Shown: in pieces, positions 44,893 to 54,739 of the stretch
Layout: each line of letters begins with the position of its first letter
Numbering within the stretch: position 1 is the stretch's first letter
Assembly (NCBI RefSeq): GCF_024305245.1
Contig: NZ_JAMWYX010000002.1
Span: 124,001 to 188,000, forward strand
Direction of reading: 5' to 3'
Origin: Erythrobacter sp.
GTDB taxonomy: Bacteria > Pseudomonadota > Alphaproteobacteria > Sphingomonadales > Sphingomonadaceae
Length of the DNA: 64,000 bases
The notes under the pieces: model-generated
Database searches by the model: none
Told to the model about the DNA's origin: nothing
What the model saw: the letters and a program-made list of their open reading frames with translations, nothing else
Made by a program: the position numbers and the translations under genes

Positions 44893-46224
44893 CTAGCGGA
44901 AGCGCGACGGTTTGAGGTCGTATTTCGCCAGCTTATCGTAGATCGTCTTGCGCGGGGTTTGCAGCATCGCCTGCAATTGCGCGATATCGCCCCGGCATTG
45001 GCGCAGCGCGTCCTCCAGCACGGTACGCTCGAAATCGGCGACGATCTGCTGCAGGGGGCGGTGTCCATCGATGGCGGAGCCGGGGCCGCCGATATCGGCA
45101 AGGCCGAGCACGAAGGCGCGCGCATAGCCGCCCAGTTCGTGGAGATTGCCCGGCCAGTCGTGGGACAGCACGTGGCTCCACTGCGCCTCTCCGATTGTGG
45201 GAGCATCGCAATCAAGCTCGCGCGCGTGGCGGGTGACGAACAGGCGGAAGATTTCCGGCACGTCCTCGCGCCGCGCCGCCAGCGCGGGAAAGGCGATCTG
45301 AACCGCGCCCAGCCGGTGCCACACTGGATCGCGGTCGGTGTGCGAGCCGTCATCGGGCAAACGGGCGATGATGACGCGGATATTGAGCCGCCGCGCGGTG
45401 CTTGCGCCGATCGGCAGCACTGTGCGGGTCTCGACCAGCGACAGCAGTCTTGCGGTCAGCACCGGGCCGGCCGCCGCGATCTCGTCAAGGAAAAGCGTCC
45501 CGCCATTGGCGCGCTCGACCAGCCCGGTGCGTGACAGCCCGCCCCGCGACGAACCGCTGCCAGGATCGCGCCCAAACAATAGCAGTTCGGCGTCTTCGTG
45601 GGCGAGAATTCCGGCATCGACCGTCACGAAAGGGCGAGTGCGGCGCGCGCTGGAATCGTGGATCAGACGCGCGGCGTGGCTTTTGCCGGTGCCGGCCGGG
45701 CCGGTCAGCACCACGTCAATTTCGGACCGCGCCACGCCTTCGATCACCGAACGCAGCCGCTGTGCAGCGGGCGACGAGCCGGGGATCGCGTGCCCGGCAC
45801 TGCGTCCCGCTTCCTCGCGCAAGCGGCGGTTTTCCAGCGCCAGCGCGCGGCGCTCGCTCGCGGCGCGCACCGCGCGGAACAGGTCTGCCGAGGAATAGGG
45901 CTTGGTCAGGAAATCCGCCGCGCCGTTCTTCATCGCATCGACCGCCATCGCGATGTCGCCATGCCCGGTGGTGAGGATCACCGGCAGTTCCGGGTCGACC
46001 TCGCGCAACCGGGCGAAGAAGGCGATCCCGTCGATCCCCGGCATTCGCACATCGCTGACCACCACGCCCGGGTAATCGGGGGTGAGCCAGCCCAGCGCGG
46101 CGCGGGCATCGGGGAAAGCGACCACCTCGGCGCCTTCAAGGCTGAGCGCCTGCATGGTGGCATCGCGCAGCGGCGGATCATCCTCGACCAGTGCGATCCG
46201 CAAGGGGGTCGGTGCGGCGGTCAT
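44893..46224 (-). CDS. dctD: DctD-type response regulator with AAA+ domain but no recognisable GAFTGA loop
   Basis: 443 aa. Receiver with Asp58 as phospho-acceptor (GVVVSDVRMPG) and the Lys in FLTKPYSSADL. The AAA+ domain has Walker A TGPAGTGKS and Walker B GGTLFLDEI. Between them, where sigma-54 activators have GAFTGA, this protein has FGRDPGSGSSRGGLSRTGLVERANGG, so contact with sigma-54 is doubtful. The C-terminal Fis-type helix-turn-helix (FERTVLEDALRQCRGDIAQLQAMLQTPRKTIYDKLAKYDL) is of clear DctD type. The start overlaps the dctB stop by 4 nt. It probably controls the divergent dctA through the paired palindromes in between. Confidence 0.85.
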   Translation of the reverse strand: MTAAPTPLRIALVEDDPPLRDATMQALSLEGAEVVAFPDARAALGWLTPDYPGVVVSDVRMPGIDGIAFFARLREVDPELPVILTTGHGDIAMAVDAMKNGAADFLTKPYSSADLFRAVRAASERRALALENRRLREEAGRSAGHAIPGSSPAAQRLRSVIEGVARSEIDVVLTGPAGTGKSHAARLIHDSSARRTRPFVTVDAGILAHEDAELLLFGRDPGSGSSRGGLSRTGLVERANGGTLFLDEIAAAGPVLTARLLSLVETRTVLPIGASTARRLNIRVIIARLPDDGSHTDRDPVWHRLGAVQIAFPALAARREDVPEIFRLFVTRHARELDCDAPTIGEAQWSHVLSHDWPGNLHELGGYARAFVLGLADIGGPGSAIDGHRPLQQIVADFERTVLEDALRQCRGDIAQLQAMLQTPRKTIYDKLAKYDLKPSRFR

Positions 46225-47897
46225 GCGGCGAGCATGACCATGGTGAAGCGCGCGCCGCTGGCCGTGTCTTCGTGGACCAGATCACCGCCGATCTGGCGCA
46301 TGATGTCGCGCGCAATCGCAAGGCCGAGACCGATGCCTTCGGTCTTGGAGGTGACGAAGGGCTGGAACAGCGTGTCGCGCAGGTCCGCCGGCACGCCGGG
46401 GCCATCGTCGGTCACGCTGAGGCGCAGGGTGCCCGCCGCGCGAGTGACGGCAAGCATGATCTGTCCGCCTTCGCCCGCCGCCTGCACCGCGTTCTGGAGC
46501 AGGTTGACCAACACCTGTTCCAGCTGGACGTGGCGCGCGCGCACCTTGGCGGCGGCCGCTTCGCCAGCGGGCGGAGTAAGGGTGATGCCTTTCTGCCGGA
46601 TCTGGTCGCGCAGCAGCAGCCGCGATCCGTCGATCACCTCGGCCAGAGTGATGTCGCGCGGCTCCTCGGCAGAGCGGCGGCTGAAATGCAGCTGTTCCTC
46701 GGTAATCTCGCCGATCCGGCCCGCAAGGCTCGCGATCTTGCCGAAATTGTCCGCCGCCTCGGCGTGGCGGTCCGCTTCGAGCAGGCGTTCGCCGCTTTCG
46801 GCATAGACACGCATCGCGGCGAGTGGTTGGCGAATTTCGTGGCCGAGCCCGGCTGTGATCTGCCCCAAAGTCGCCAGCCGGTTGGCCTGCTGCAACTGGT
46901 CGCGCAATGCCGCGGTCTGCTCGGCAACATGGGCAGCTGCGCGGGCCTGACGCTGGCGCCGCCACACCGCCGCCCCCGCGCCCGCCAGTGCGAGAAGTGC
47001 GATCGCGATCACCCCTGCCAGCCGCCCGTTGGCTGTCGCCACCAGCAGCCGCGGCGCGGGATCGGCAAGCAGGTGCAATTCCCATCCGATCGGGGCGATC
47101 GGCTGGGTTTTCTCGATCATCCGCATGGGGGAGGCGGCTGTGCCGGTGGCAGGCAGTTCGAACGGTCGGGGTTGGGCCACGCCGAAGCGCATCGCATCGC
47201 GCGCCGGATCGCGCGGCGCGGCGGTTTCAGCGCGGTTTTCCGCCGCGCGAAAGCGCCAGTCGGGATTGCTGGCGAGCAGTACGATGCCGCCCGTGTCGGT
47301 GACGAACACCCCGTCCTCGGCATCGCGCCACTTGGCCTCGAGACTGTCGAACTCGACCTTGACCGCCACCACCCCCAGCGGATTTTCCGCCGGGCCGACC
47401 CGCTCGGCAAGGTAGAGGCCCGGGCGGCGGCTGACGGTGCCGAGCGCGAACTCGCTGGCGGTGCCATCGCGGCGGGCACCTGCGAAATAATCGCGGAAGC
47501 CGTAATTCGAACCGATGAAGCTGTCGGGTCTGTCCCAGTTGCTCGCCGCCAAGGTCAGCCCACGCGCGTCCATCAGGTAGATCGCCGCTGCATTGGTCTG
47601 CTGCGCCAGCGCGGCAAGGCGGCGATTGAGCACCCGGCGCTGCCAACGGTCGCCCGCCAGCAGCGCCGCGACTTCGGGATCGACCGCCAGCACACGCGGG
47701 ACAAGGCTGAACTTGTTGAGTTCGCTTTCCAGCCCCGCTGCCAAGATCGCTGCCTGACTGGTCGCGGCAGCGCGGGTTTCGTCCAAAGCGCTGACCCGCA
47801 TCGCCCGATCGAGCCCGAGCATCGCCAGCGCGCCGAGCAGCACGATCGCAGCCAAGGCGATCGGAACCAGATGCCAGCGCCCCAACCTGTATTGCAT
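46221..47897 (-). CDS. dctB: DctB-type C4-dicarboxylate sensor histidine kinase
   Basis: 558 aa from ATG 47897; the frame is open another 77 codons upstream across the dctA regulatory region, which is clearly non-coding. Two membrane helices flank a periplasmic double-Cache sensor (about 35-290) with [16 protein letters not shown] and [28 protein letters not shown], as in DctB where succinate binds. The kinase has [21 protein letters not shown] (H-box), [11 protein letters not shown] (N-box), DDGPGVP and [12 protein letters not shown]. It is co-transcribed with the downstream dctD. Confidence 0.88.
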   Translation of the reverse strand: MQYRLGRWHLVPIALAAIVLLGALAMLGLDRAMRVSALDETRAAATSQAAILAAGLESELNKFSLVPRVLAVDPEVAALLAGDRWQRRVLNRRLAALAQQTNAAAIYLMDARGLTLAASNWDRPDSFIGSNYGFRDYFAGARRDGTASEFALGTVSRRPGLYLAERVGPAENPLGVVAVKVEFDSLEAKWRDAEDGVFVTDTGGIVLLASNPDWRFRAAENRAETAAPRDPARDAMRFGVAQPRPFELPATGTAASPMRMIEKTQPIAPIGWELHLLADPAPRLLVATANGRLAGVIAIALLALAGAGAAVWRRQRQARAAAHVAEQTAALRDQLQQANRLATLGQITAGLGHEIRQPLAAMRVYAESGERLLEADRHAEAADNFGKIASLAGRIGEITEEQLHFSRRSAEEPRDITLAEVIDGSRLLLRDQIRQKGITLTPPAGEAAAAKVRARHVQLEQVLVNLLQNAVQAAGEGGQIMLAVTRAAGTLRLSVTDDGPGVPADLRDTLFQPFVTSKTEGIGLGLAIARDIMRQIGGDLVHEDTASGARFTMVMLAA

Positions 47898-47927
47898 GAT
47901 GCCCCCAAGGTGCCGCGAAGTGGCACT

Positions 47928-47945
47928 TGTGCGCCTTTCCGCACT
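47928..47945. promoter_or_regulatory. DctD-type upstream site, imperfect copy
   Basis: TGTGCGCCTTTCCGCACT matches the perfect palindrome 32 bp further on at 14 of 18 positions, including TGTGCG and TTCCGCAC. It lies nearest dctB. A centre-to-centre distance of 32 bp puts the two sites on the same face of the helix, as in tandem activator sites. Confidence 0.6.
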
Positions 47946-47959
47946 GGGAGCAAGAATTT

Positions 47960-47977
47960 TGTGCGGAATTCCGCACA
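47960..47977. promoter_or_regulatory. DctD-type upstream activator site, perfect 18-bp palindrome
   Basis: TGTGCGGAATTCCGCACA is a perfect palindrome in the dctB-dctA divergent region, 131 bp before the dctA start. Rhizobial dctA genes have tandem DctD sites of this type. I find no -24/-12 (GG-N10-GC) promoter between it and dctA. A second 12-bp palindrome, CGCTTGCAAGCG, is at 48039-48050. Confidence 0.7.
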
Positions 47978-48108
47978 GTTTTCGCGGCTCGTCGGGGCAG
48001 GTTTCTGAATATCCTGCATTTCCTTTCATGACGCCATTCGCTTGCAAGCGTGGTGTCGCGGCCCGATCATGCAAGCCGGAGAGACAGAGGCCGGGGAACC
48101 AGCAGATA

Positions 48109-49497
48109 ATGGGCGCGCAGGCAGCCATGACACCGGGGGCGATTGCCGCACCGGCGAAGAAACCGCTTTACCGGCAGCTGTATGTGCAGGTGCTGGCGGC
48201 TATCGCGCTGGGCGCGTTGATCGGGCATCTTTATCCGGAATTCGGCACCGCGCTCAAGCCGCTGGGCGATGGGTTCATCAAGCTGGTGAAGATGATCATC
48301 GCCCCGGTCATCTTCCTTACCGTCGCCACCGGCATCGCCGGGATGAGCGACATGAAGGCGGTCGGCAGCGTCGCGGGCAAGGCGTTCGCCTATTTCCTGT
48401 TCTTCTCCACGCTGGCGCTGATCATCGGGCTTGTCGTCGCCAATGTGGTGCGTCCGGGCGAGGGGCTCAACATCGATCCCGCCACGCTCGATACCGCTGC
48501 AGTCGAAGGTTATGCCAAGACCGCGGAAAGCCAGTCGATCAGCGGCTTCCTGCTCAATATCATCCCCGAGACCCTGTTCAGCGCCGTTACGGAAGGAAAT
48601 ATCCTCCAGGTGCTGCTGGTCGCAATCCTGGCGGGCGTGGCGATTGCATCGACACGCCCGCACAGCGATCTGGTGATGGACGTGCTGTCCTCGTTCAGCG
48701 AGGTGGTGTTCAAGCTCGTCCATATGCTGATGAAGTTCGCGCCGATCGGGGCATTCGGCGCGATTGCGTTTACCATCGGCGAATTCGGGCTCGGCTCGCT
48801 CGCCAATCTCGCGGCGCTGATTGCCACCTTCTACGCCACGTCGCTGCTGTTCGTGCTGGTGGTGCTGGGGGTGGTCGGATACCTCACCGGCTTCTCGATC
48901 TTCGCGCTGATCCGCTATCTGCGCGAGGAACTGCTGCTGGTGCTGGGCACGTCATCCTCCGAAGCCGCGCTGCCGAGCCTGATGGAGAAGATGGAGATTG
49001 CCGGCTGCAAGAAGGCGGTCGTGGGCATGGTGGTGCCGACCGGCTATTCCTTCAATCTCGACGGCACCAATATCTACATGACGTTGGCGGCGCTGTTCAT
49101 CGCGCAGGCGCTGGGGATCGACCTGTCGCTGTCCGAACAGCTGGCGCTGGTGCTGGTGGCGATGATCAGTTCCAAAGGTGCGGCGGGCGTGACGGGCGCG
49201 GGCTTCGTGATCCTTGCCGCAACGCTTTCCGTGGTGCCGAGCGTGCCGGTGGCGGGCATGGCGCTGATCCTCGGGATCGACCGCTTCATGTCCGAATGCC
49301 GCGCGCTGACCAATTTCATCGGCAATGCTGTGGCGACGATCGTCGTGGCGCGCTGGGAGAATGCGCTCGATCGCGAACGGCTCGCCGCTGCGATGGCAGG
49401 CACGCCGATGCCGCTGCCCGAAGAGGATATCGAGCGTCACGAACGCAGCGGCCCTGTCAGCGAGAAAATCGCCGAAGTGCTGGAGGCAAACCCATGA
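48109..49497 (+). CDS. dctA: C4-dicarboxylate:cation symporter DctA
   Basis: 462 aa. The frame is open to 47896, but ATG 48109 with GGGGAA upstream is the natural start. It is a standard DAACS family member: [59 protein letters not shown], the Ser-rich loop [20 protein letters not shown], the substrate segment [27 protein letters not shown], and [20 protein letters not shown]. It imports succinate, fumarate and malate with protons or Na+. It is regulated by the divergent dctBD pair and leads an operon whose next gene overlaps it by 4 nt. Confidence 0.93.
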   Translation: MGAQAAMTPGAIAAPAKKPLYRQLYVQVLAAIALGALIGHLYPEFGTALKPLGDGFIKLVKMIIAPVIFLTVATGIAGMSDMKAVGSVAGKAFAYFLFFSTLALIIGLVVANVVRPGEGLNIDPATLDTAAVEGYAKTAESQSISGFLLNIIPETLFSAVTEGNILQVLLVAILAGVAIASTRPHSDLVMDVLSSFSEVVFKLVHMLMKFAPIGAFGAIAFTIGEFGLGSLANLAALIATFYATSLLFVLVVLGVVGYLTGFSIFALIRYLREELLLVLGTSSSEAALPSLMEKMEIAGCKKAVVGMVVPTGYSFNLDGTNIYMTLAALFIAQALGIDLSLSEQLALVLVAMISSKGAAGVTGAGFVILAATLSVVPSVPVAGMALILGIDRFMSECRALTNFIGNAVATIVVARWENALDRERLAAAMAGTPMPLPEEDIERHERSGPVSEKIAEVLEANP

Positions 49498-50456
49498 TCG
49501 CGCGCCGTCATCTATTGGCGCATGGTGCGCTGCTGGCGATGCTCGCCGGAGCGGGGCCGCGGGTGCCGTTTGCCGCCGCGCACTCCGCCCCTGAGGAAAT
49601 CCTGCTGTGGCCGGGCCGACCGCCCGCCAACGGCAATGTCACCGGACCGGAGAAGATCGGCGGGCCGGGCGCGGGCTACGGCGCGGTCTCGAACATCTCG
49701 ACGCCGCGTATGCGGGTCTATCGCCCGGCAGTGCCGAACGGCGCAGCGGTGCTGGTGGCTGGCGGAGGCGGGTATTTCCGGATCCAGTTGTGGAAGGAAA
49801 GCACGCCCGCCGCCGAATGGCTGCAGGCCCGCGGTTTCACCGTGTTCGAACTGATCTACCGCCTGCCAAATGATGGCTGGGATTCCACCGCACCGTTCAT
49901 GGATGCGCAGCGGGCGATGAAGATCATTCGCGGCCGCGCAGCCGAATTCCAGCTCGATCCGTCCAGGATCGGCATCATGGGCTTTTCCGCAGGCGGCCAT
50001 CTGGCGGGCTTCACCGCGCTTCAACCCGCCCGCGCGCTCTATGACGGCGCTGATGCCTACGAGCAGGTTTCCGCGCGGCCAGATTTCGCGGTGCTGCTTT
50101 TTCCGGTCGTCACCTTGCGCAAACCCTATGACACCACCCGCACCCGGCGCGAAATCGTGGGCGACAAGGCCAGCGTCAAGGACGAGGCGGCATGGTCGCT
50201 CGATACCTATGCGGACAAGCACGCGCCGCCCACCATCATCTTTGCCGCCGCCGACGATGCGATCACGCCGCCCGGCCACGGCATCTTGTTGTTCGAAAAA
50301 CTGGTCGCCGCCGGGGCGAGCGCGGAACTGCATCTGTTCCGCGACGGCGGGCACGGCTGGGGTCTGGGCAAACCCGGTCAGGTCATCAGCCAATGGCCTG
50401 CGCTGTTCGAGCAATGGGCACGCTCGCTCAAAATTATAGAAAAACAGGGAGAATGA
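49494..50456 (+). CDS. secreted alpha/beta-hydrolase (carbohydrate/acetyl-esterase-like)
   Basis: 320 aa, ATG overlapping the dctA stop by 4 nt. Leader [30 protein letters not shown] indicates export and has a weak RRH motif rather than a true Tat signal. Key parts are [51 protein letters not shown] (oxyanion region), nucleophile Ser in [11 protein letters not shown], Asp in ADDAITPP, and His in [11 protein letters not shown]. This is the pattern of acetylxylan-esterase-like/BD-FAE hydrolases. In an operon with dctA, a TonB receptor and a carboxypeptidase, it could release acyl groups from an imported ligand (inference). Confidence 0.8.
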   Translation: MIARRHLLAHGALLAMLAGAGPRVPFAAAHSAPEEILLWPGRPPANGNVTGPEKIGGPGAGYGAVSNISTPRMRVYRPAVPNGAAVLVAGGGGYFRIQLWKESTPAAEWLQARGFTVFELIYRLPNDGWDSTAPFMDAQRAMKIIRGRAAEFQLDPSRIGIMGFSAGGHLAGFTALQPARALYDGADAYEQVSARPDFAVLLFPVVTLRKPYDTTRTRREIVGDKASVKDEAAWSLDTYADKHAPPTIIFAAADDAITPPGHGILLFEKLVAAGASAELHLFRDGGHGWGLGKPGQVISQWPALFEQWARSLKIIEKQGE

Positions 50457-53400
50457 ATATGTCGACACGGCTTTTGGGCAGGCTTGTCCTGATGTGCGGT
50501 GGCAGCCTGATCGCCGCCACCTCGGTTCACGCTCAGGTGGTGGTCCCCGCGCCTGCCGCTGCGGATGAAATTCCCGCCGACGCACCCCGGTCCGAGCGCG
50601 AGATCATCGTCACCGGTACCCAGATTCAGGGCGCCAAGATCAATGATGTTCTGCCGGTCACCGTGGTCGACGAGATCGACATCCAGAACATTGCCGGCGC
50701 TTCGGGCGATGATCTGTTCCGCGCCATTCCGCAGGCGGGCGGGGTCGCGTTCAACGAACAGAACGACGTCAGCCAGAACAATGCCCGCGGCGACGTCGCC
50801 TCGATCAACCTGCGCGACCTTGGCACCGGCAACACGCTGGTGCTGATCAATGGACGGCGCATGGTGCTGAGCCCCGGTTTCCAGACCGAATTGCTGGTGC
50901 CGGTGGTCAGTTCCGATGCCAACGAGATCGCGCCGGGCAGCGTCCGTCGGCTCGAGGTTCTGCGCGACGGCGCTTCTGCGATTTACGGCGCGGATGCGGT
51001 TGCGGGCGTGGTCAACACCGTGCTGCGCGGCAATCGCACGGGCGGTTTCATCGAAGGCGAATGGCGCGGCGGTGACGGCACCAGCCTGTACAGCACCCAG
51101 CTCAATGGCGGCTACGGCTTCGACTTCGGCGGCGGGCGCGGCAATTTCACTGTCTATGGCGGCTATTTCCACGAAAACGGCCTGCCGTCCTCGGCGCGGC
51201 CCTATTCCGCCGATGATGATCGCCGGGCGCTGGTGGAAGGCACCGATTTCGAAGGCGATACGCAGTTCAACAACCGCAACACATTCGGTCCATTCGGCCA
51301 GTTCGACATTCAGGCGCCATCGAGCCGCACGCCGATCGGCGATGACGATTTCTACCTGCAGCCCGACAGCTTCACCGGCTGCAGGCTCGATTTCGGCGGC
51401 GGTGTGTGCGCGCGCAACGGCACCACCCCGGCCCCGGATGTGCGTTACAACCGGGCCTTCGGCACCACGCTGATCAGCGAAAAGACCCGCTATAATGCGG
51501 CGGCGCTGTTCAGCTACGAGTTTACCAACAGCCTCGAAGCCTATTTCGAAGGCACCTATTACCGTTCGGAAAGCAGCCGCAACATCACTCCTGCGGCGAT
51601 CCTCAGCGCAGTGCCGGTCGGGATTTCGCGCAACGCGTACTGGAACCCCTTCGGCGCGGTGACCTTGCCTGACGGCACCCCCAACCCCAATCGCCTGCCG
51701 GGCACCACCATTGCCGCCGGCGGCGCGGACCTCATCATGGAGCGTTACCGCTTTGTGGATGTCGGCCCCCGCACCGTGGATGTCGACAAGGATACCTATC
51801 GTCTCGTCGCCGGTCTGCGCGGCAATTTCGGTGCGTGGGATTTCGATACCGGGTTCGTCTATTCCGAAGCCAAGCTGACCGATCTCGAAGGCAATCGCGT
51901 TTCGCTGACGCTGATGCAGGAGGCGATCAACCGTTCGACGCCCGATGCCTATAACCCGTTCAACGGCGGCTGCGTGACCGGCGATCCGGGGGAGGGCGAC
52001 TGCACACCCAATCCGCAAAGCGTGATCGACCCGTTCCTGATCGACGTCTTCCGCACCGGCGGCACCACGCTTGCGCTGGCGGATTTCAAGGTCAGCAACA
52101 GCACCCTGTTTGCGCTGCCGGGCGGCGATGTCGGGATTGCGGCTGGGGTGGAATGGCGGCGCGAGACGTTCTTCGACGATCGCGATCCGCGGCTTGACGG
52201 CACCATCACCTGGACCGACAGCGTCACCGGCGTGTTCAACGAGAGCGATGTTGCCGGAACCAGCCCCTCGCCCGATACCAGCGGCGCGCGGCAGGTCTAT
52301 TCAGCCTTTGCCGAAGTGTTCGTGCCGCTGGTGAGCGAGGATATGGATATCCCGCTGATCGAAGCGCTCAACCTGCAGCTTGCAGGCCGGATGGAGCATT
52401 TCGCCGACATCAACGAAACCGCTGTGGTGCCGCGCGTGGCAGCATCGTGGACGGTGATCCCCGGCGTAACCTTCCGCGGCGCCTGGTCTCAGGGCTTCCG
52501 CGCGCCGAACCTGGTGCAGGTCAATGACGCAGGCACCACCCGTTCCAACACGCGTGACGATTTCGTGATCTGTCAGGCGCAGGTCGAAAAGGGCATCATC
52601 GATGATCTGGGCGTGTGTCCGGGTGCGGGCGTGATCAGCTTCCGTTCGGGATCGGACCAGCTCGCGCCCGAGGACAGCACCAGCATCAACCTCGGCATCG
52701 TGCTCGAGCCGCGCTTCATTCCCGGCCTGACGCTGACGGCGGATTACTGGCGCGTAAAACAGCGCGGGCTGGTCGGCACTTTCGGGGATGACAACGCGAT
52801 CGCGCTCGATTTGCTGCGGCGGCTTGCCGGCGGCAGCAACCCCAACGTGGTGCGTGCAGATCCGACGCAGGAGGAGATCGATCTGTTCGCCGGAACCGGC
52901 CTGGCCCCGGCTGGCGAGATCCTGTTGGTCAACGATCCCTATCTCAACCTCGACAGCCGCACATCCAAGGGCATGGATTTCGGGCTGTTCTACAACGTCC
53001 CCGATTTCGGCATCGGCAAGTTCCGGCTGCGCTTCAACGCGGCACGGCTCGACAGCTTCGTGCAGTCGGCCGGACCTGATGCGGAGGAACTGCTCGACGG
53101 GATTGCCGCCGGGGTTCTGCCGCCTGAAGTGGTCGTTGGGGGGCTGGGCGAACTGCTCGAGATCGAGGGGCGACCCGAATGGCGCTTCAGCGGGTCGGTC
53201 AACTGGGATACCGGGCCGGTCGACGTATCGCTGTTCGCCAGCTATGTCGGCGAGGTATGGAACACCAGCGTGACGCGCGATGACCCGATCATCTCGGACG
53301 ATCCGAACGCCAATTTCTACCGTGTCGGAGACTTCCTGACCTTCAACACCGCGATCGCCTACACCATCGAGAACAACACTGCGCTCGATGGCACACGGAT

Positions 53401-53527
53401 CCGGTTCGGCATCAACAACCTGTTCGACAAGGATCCGCCGCTGGCAGACGATACCTATGGCTACCTCAGCTCGCTGCATTCGCCGCGCGGCCGGGTATTC
53501 CGGGTCGAACTGCGCAAGCCGTTCTGA
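50453..53527 (+). CDS. TonB-dependent outer-membrane receptor
   Basis: 1024 aa, ATG overlapping the esterase stop by 4 nt, with AGGGAG upstream. Signal peptide LVLMCGGSLIAATSVHAQ. The TonB box region is SEREIIVTGTQIQG, followed by the plug (PVTVVDEIDIQNIAGASGDDLFRAIPQAGGV ... NLRDLGTGNTLVLINGRRMV ... VRRLEVLRDGASAIYGADAVAGVVNTVLR) and the 22-strand barrel, ending SSLHSPRGRVFRVELRKPF with terminal Phe. It belongs to the large sphingomonad class for sugars, peptides or other organic ligands, with no siderophore-specific feature. The substrate is probably processed by the esterase and M14 peptidase alongside. Confidence 0.9.
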   Translation: MNMSTRLLGRLVLMCGGSLIAATSVHAQVVVPAPAAADEIPADAPRSEREIIVTGTQIQGAKINDVLPVTVVDEIDIQNIAGASGDDLFRAIPQAGGVAFNEQNDVSQNNARGDVASINLRDLGTGNTLVLINGRRMVLSPGFQTELLVPVVSSDANEIAPGSVRRLEVLRDGASAIYGADAVAGVVNTVLRGNRTGGFIEGEWRGGDGTSLYSTQLNGGYGFDFGGGRGNFTVYGGYFHENGLPSSARPYSADDDRRALVEGTDFEGDTQFNNRNTFGPFGQFDIQAPSSRTPIGDDDFYLQPDSFTGCRLDFGGGVCARNGTTPAPDVRYNRAFGTTLISEKTRYNAAALFSYEFTNSLEAYFEGTYYRSESSRNITPAAILSAVPVGISRNAYWNPFGAVTLPDGTPNPNRLPGTTIAAGGADLIMERYRFVDVGPRTVDVDKDTYRLVAGLRGNFGAWDFDTGFVYSEAKLTDLEGNRVSLTLMQEAINRSTPDAYNPFNGGCVTGDPGEGDCTPNPQSVIDPFLIDVFRTGGTTLALADFKVSNSTLFALPGGDVGIAAGVEWRRETFFDDRDPRLDGTITWTDSVTGVFNESDVAGTSPSPDTSGARQVYSAFAEVFVPLVSEDMDIPLIEALNLQLAGRMEHFADINETAVVPRVAASWTVIPGVTFRGAWSQGFRAPNLVQVNDAGTTRSNTRDDFVICQAQVEKGIIDDLGVCPGAGVISFRSGSDQLAPEDSTSINLGIVLEPRFIPGLTLTADYWRVKQRGLVGTFGDDNAIALDLLRRLAGGSNPNVVRADPTQEEIDLFAGTGLAPAGEILLVNDPYLNLDSRTSKGMDFGLFYNVPDFGIGKFRLRFNAARLDSFVQSAGPDAEELLDGIAAGVLPPEVVVGGLGELLEIEGRPEWRFSGSVNWDTGPVDVSLFASYVGEVWNTSVTRDDPIISDDPNANFYRVGDFLTFNTAIAYTIENNTALDGTRIRFGINNLFDKDPPLADDTYGYLSSLHSPRGRVFRVELRKPF

Positions 53528-54726
53528 TGCGGGCGGCGCGGTGGCAATGTGCGGCGTTGCTGGCGCTGGCTGTGGCGAAGGGGGCAGGTGCGCATGCGCC
53601 GCCCCCAGAACCACCGCTGGGCGACGAAGCACCGGCGGTATCGCCTGATTGCCGCACCGCCGCCGCCAGCCTTCATTTCGATTTCGCCGGAGCAGCGCCT
53701 TCTGCCTGTGCGATTACCGGAGAGCGCGATTTCACGCTGCTGGTAACGCCGGAGCATGCCCCGCCGATCAATCCGAGCCCGTGGTACGCTTTCCGGTATG
53801 AGGCGGACGAAGGCGGGCCGATCACCGTGACCCTGCGCTATCTCGCCGGGCAGCACCGCTATGCACCGAAACTGGCCATGGGCGACGGCGAATGGCGCGA
53901 ATTGCCGGCGGAACCGACGCCGGACGGCAAAGGTGTCGTGTTGCGACTGCCCGCAGGCAAAGGATCGGTTTCGGCGCAGGAGCGGATCATCCCCGGCGAT
54001 GCCAGCGCGGATCTGGCACGCTGGAGCGGGTTGGCCGGCGCGCAGCCTTTCCAGCTTGGCCAGTCCCATGATGGCCGCCCGATCGAGGCGATCCGGATCG
54101 GCCGCGCCGATGCGCCGAGGCTGGTGGTGCTGCTCGGCCGTCAGCATCCCCCCGAAGTGACCGGGGCGATTGCCATGCGGGCCTTCGTCGATGCGCTGGT
54201 GGAAGCACGCGCGCGAGCACAGCAGGATTTTGCCGACTTACAGTTCCTCATCGTGCCGATGCTCAATCCCGATGGGGTGGCGCGCGGTCACTGGCGTGCC
54301 AATCGCGGAGCACAGGATCTGAACCGCGACTGGGGGGCATTTACTCAGCCCGAAACCCGTAGCGTCAAGACGTGGCTCGATGCGCTGCCTGCAGGCGTGC
54401 GACCGGTGCTGATGGTGGATTTCCACTCGACCCGCAGCAACCTGTTCTACGTGCAGGGGCCGGACGAGGCGAGCGCGGCGCAGCAGCGGTTCCTTGCGGC
54501 ATGGCTGGAGGCACGCGAAGCCGAGGTTCCGGGCTATTCCTTCTCCATCGAACCGCGCAATGCCAATCCCGGTAGCGGTACGGCGAAGAACTGGTTCCAC
54601 GACGCCTATGGCATCCCGGCCTATACCTACGAGGTGGCCGACGAGGCCGATCGCGCAGCAACCCGCGCCGCCGCCGGATTACTGGCGCAAACCCTGCCCG
54701 AGGCGCTGACCGCTTTGGCGGACTGA
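53527..54726 (+). CDS. M14-family zinc carboxypeptidase, exported
   Basis: 399 aa, ATG sharing one base with the TonB receptor's TGA. Signal peptide AALLALAVAKGAGAH. An N-terminal beta-domain (about 45-160) precedes the peptidase. Zinc ligands are His207 and Glu210 (GRQHPPEVTG) and His300 (VDFHST). The catalytic Glu is Glu369 (YTYEVADE). NPDGVARGHWRANRGAQDLNRDW is the typical substrate loop. This N-domain/M14 layout is that of cytosolic-carboxypeptidase-like and related bacterial enzymes. Working after the TonB receptor, it would trim peptides in the periplasm. Confidence 0.88.
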   Translation: MRAARWQCAALLALAVAKGAGAHAPPPEPPLGDEAPAVSPDCRTAAASLHFDFAGAAPSACAITGERDFTLLVTPEHAPPINPSPWYAFRYEADEGGPITVTLRYLAGQHRYAPKLAMGDGEWRELPAEPTPDGKGVVLRLPAGKGSVSAQERIIPGDASADLARWSGLAGAQPFQLGQSHDGRPIEAIRIGRADAPRLVVLLGRQHPPEVTGAIAMRAFVDALVEARARAQQDFADLQFLIVPMLNPDGVARGHWRANRGAQDLNRDWGAFTQPETRSVKTWLDALPAGVRPVLMVDFHSTRSNLFYVQGPDEASAAQQRFLAAWLEAREAEVPGYSFSIEPRNANPGSGTAKNWFHDAYGIPAYTYEVADEADRAATRAAAGLLAQTLPEALTALAD

Positions 54727-54739
54727 AGGCTGGAGGCGT

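Noticed and set aside
46191..48008. Plus-strand frame of about 600 codons opposite dctB
   Set aside because: Shadow of the dctB coding frame; low-complexity and no recognisable motif.
47978..48108. Sigma-54 (-24/-12) promoter for dctA
   Set aside because: TTGC at 48043-48046 lacks GG at the required distance, and no other GG-N10-GC pair has flanking consensus bases.
47896..48108. N-terminal extension of DctA across the divergent regulatory region
   Set aside because: The frame is open but covers the palindromic operator sites and would add 71 residues before the conserved start of the family.
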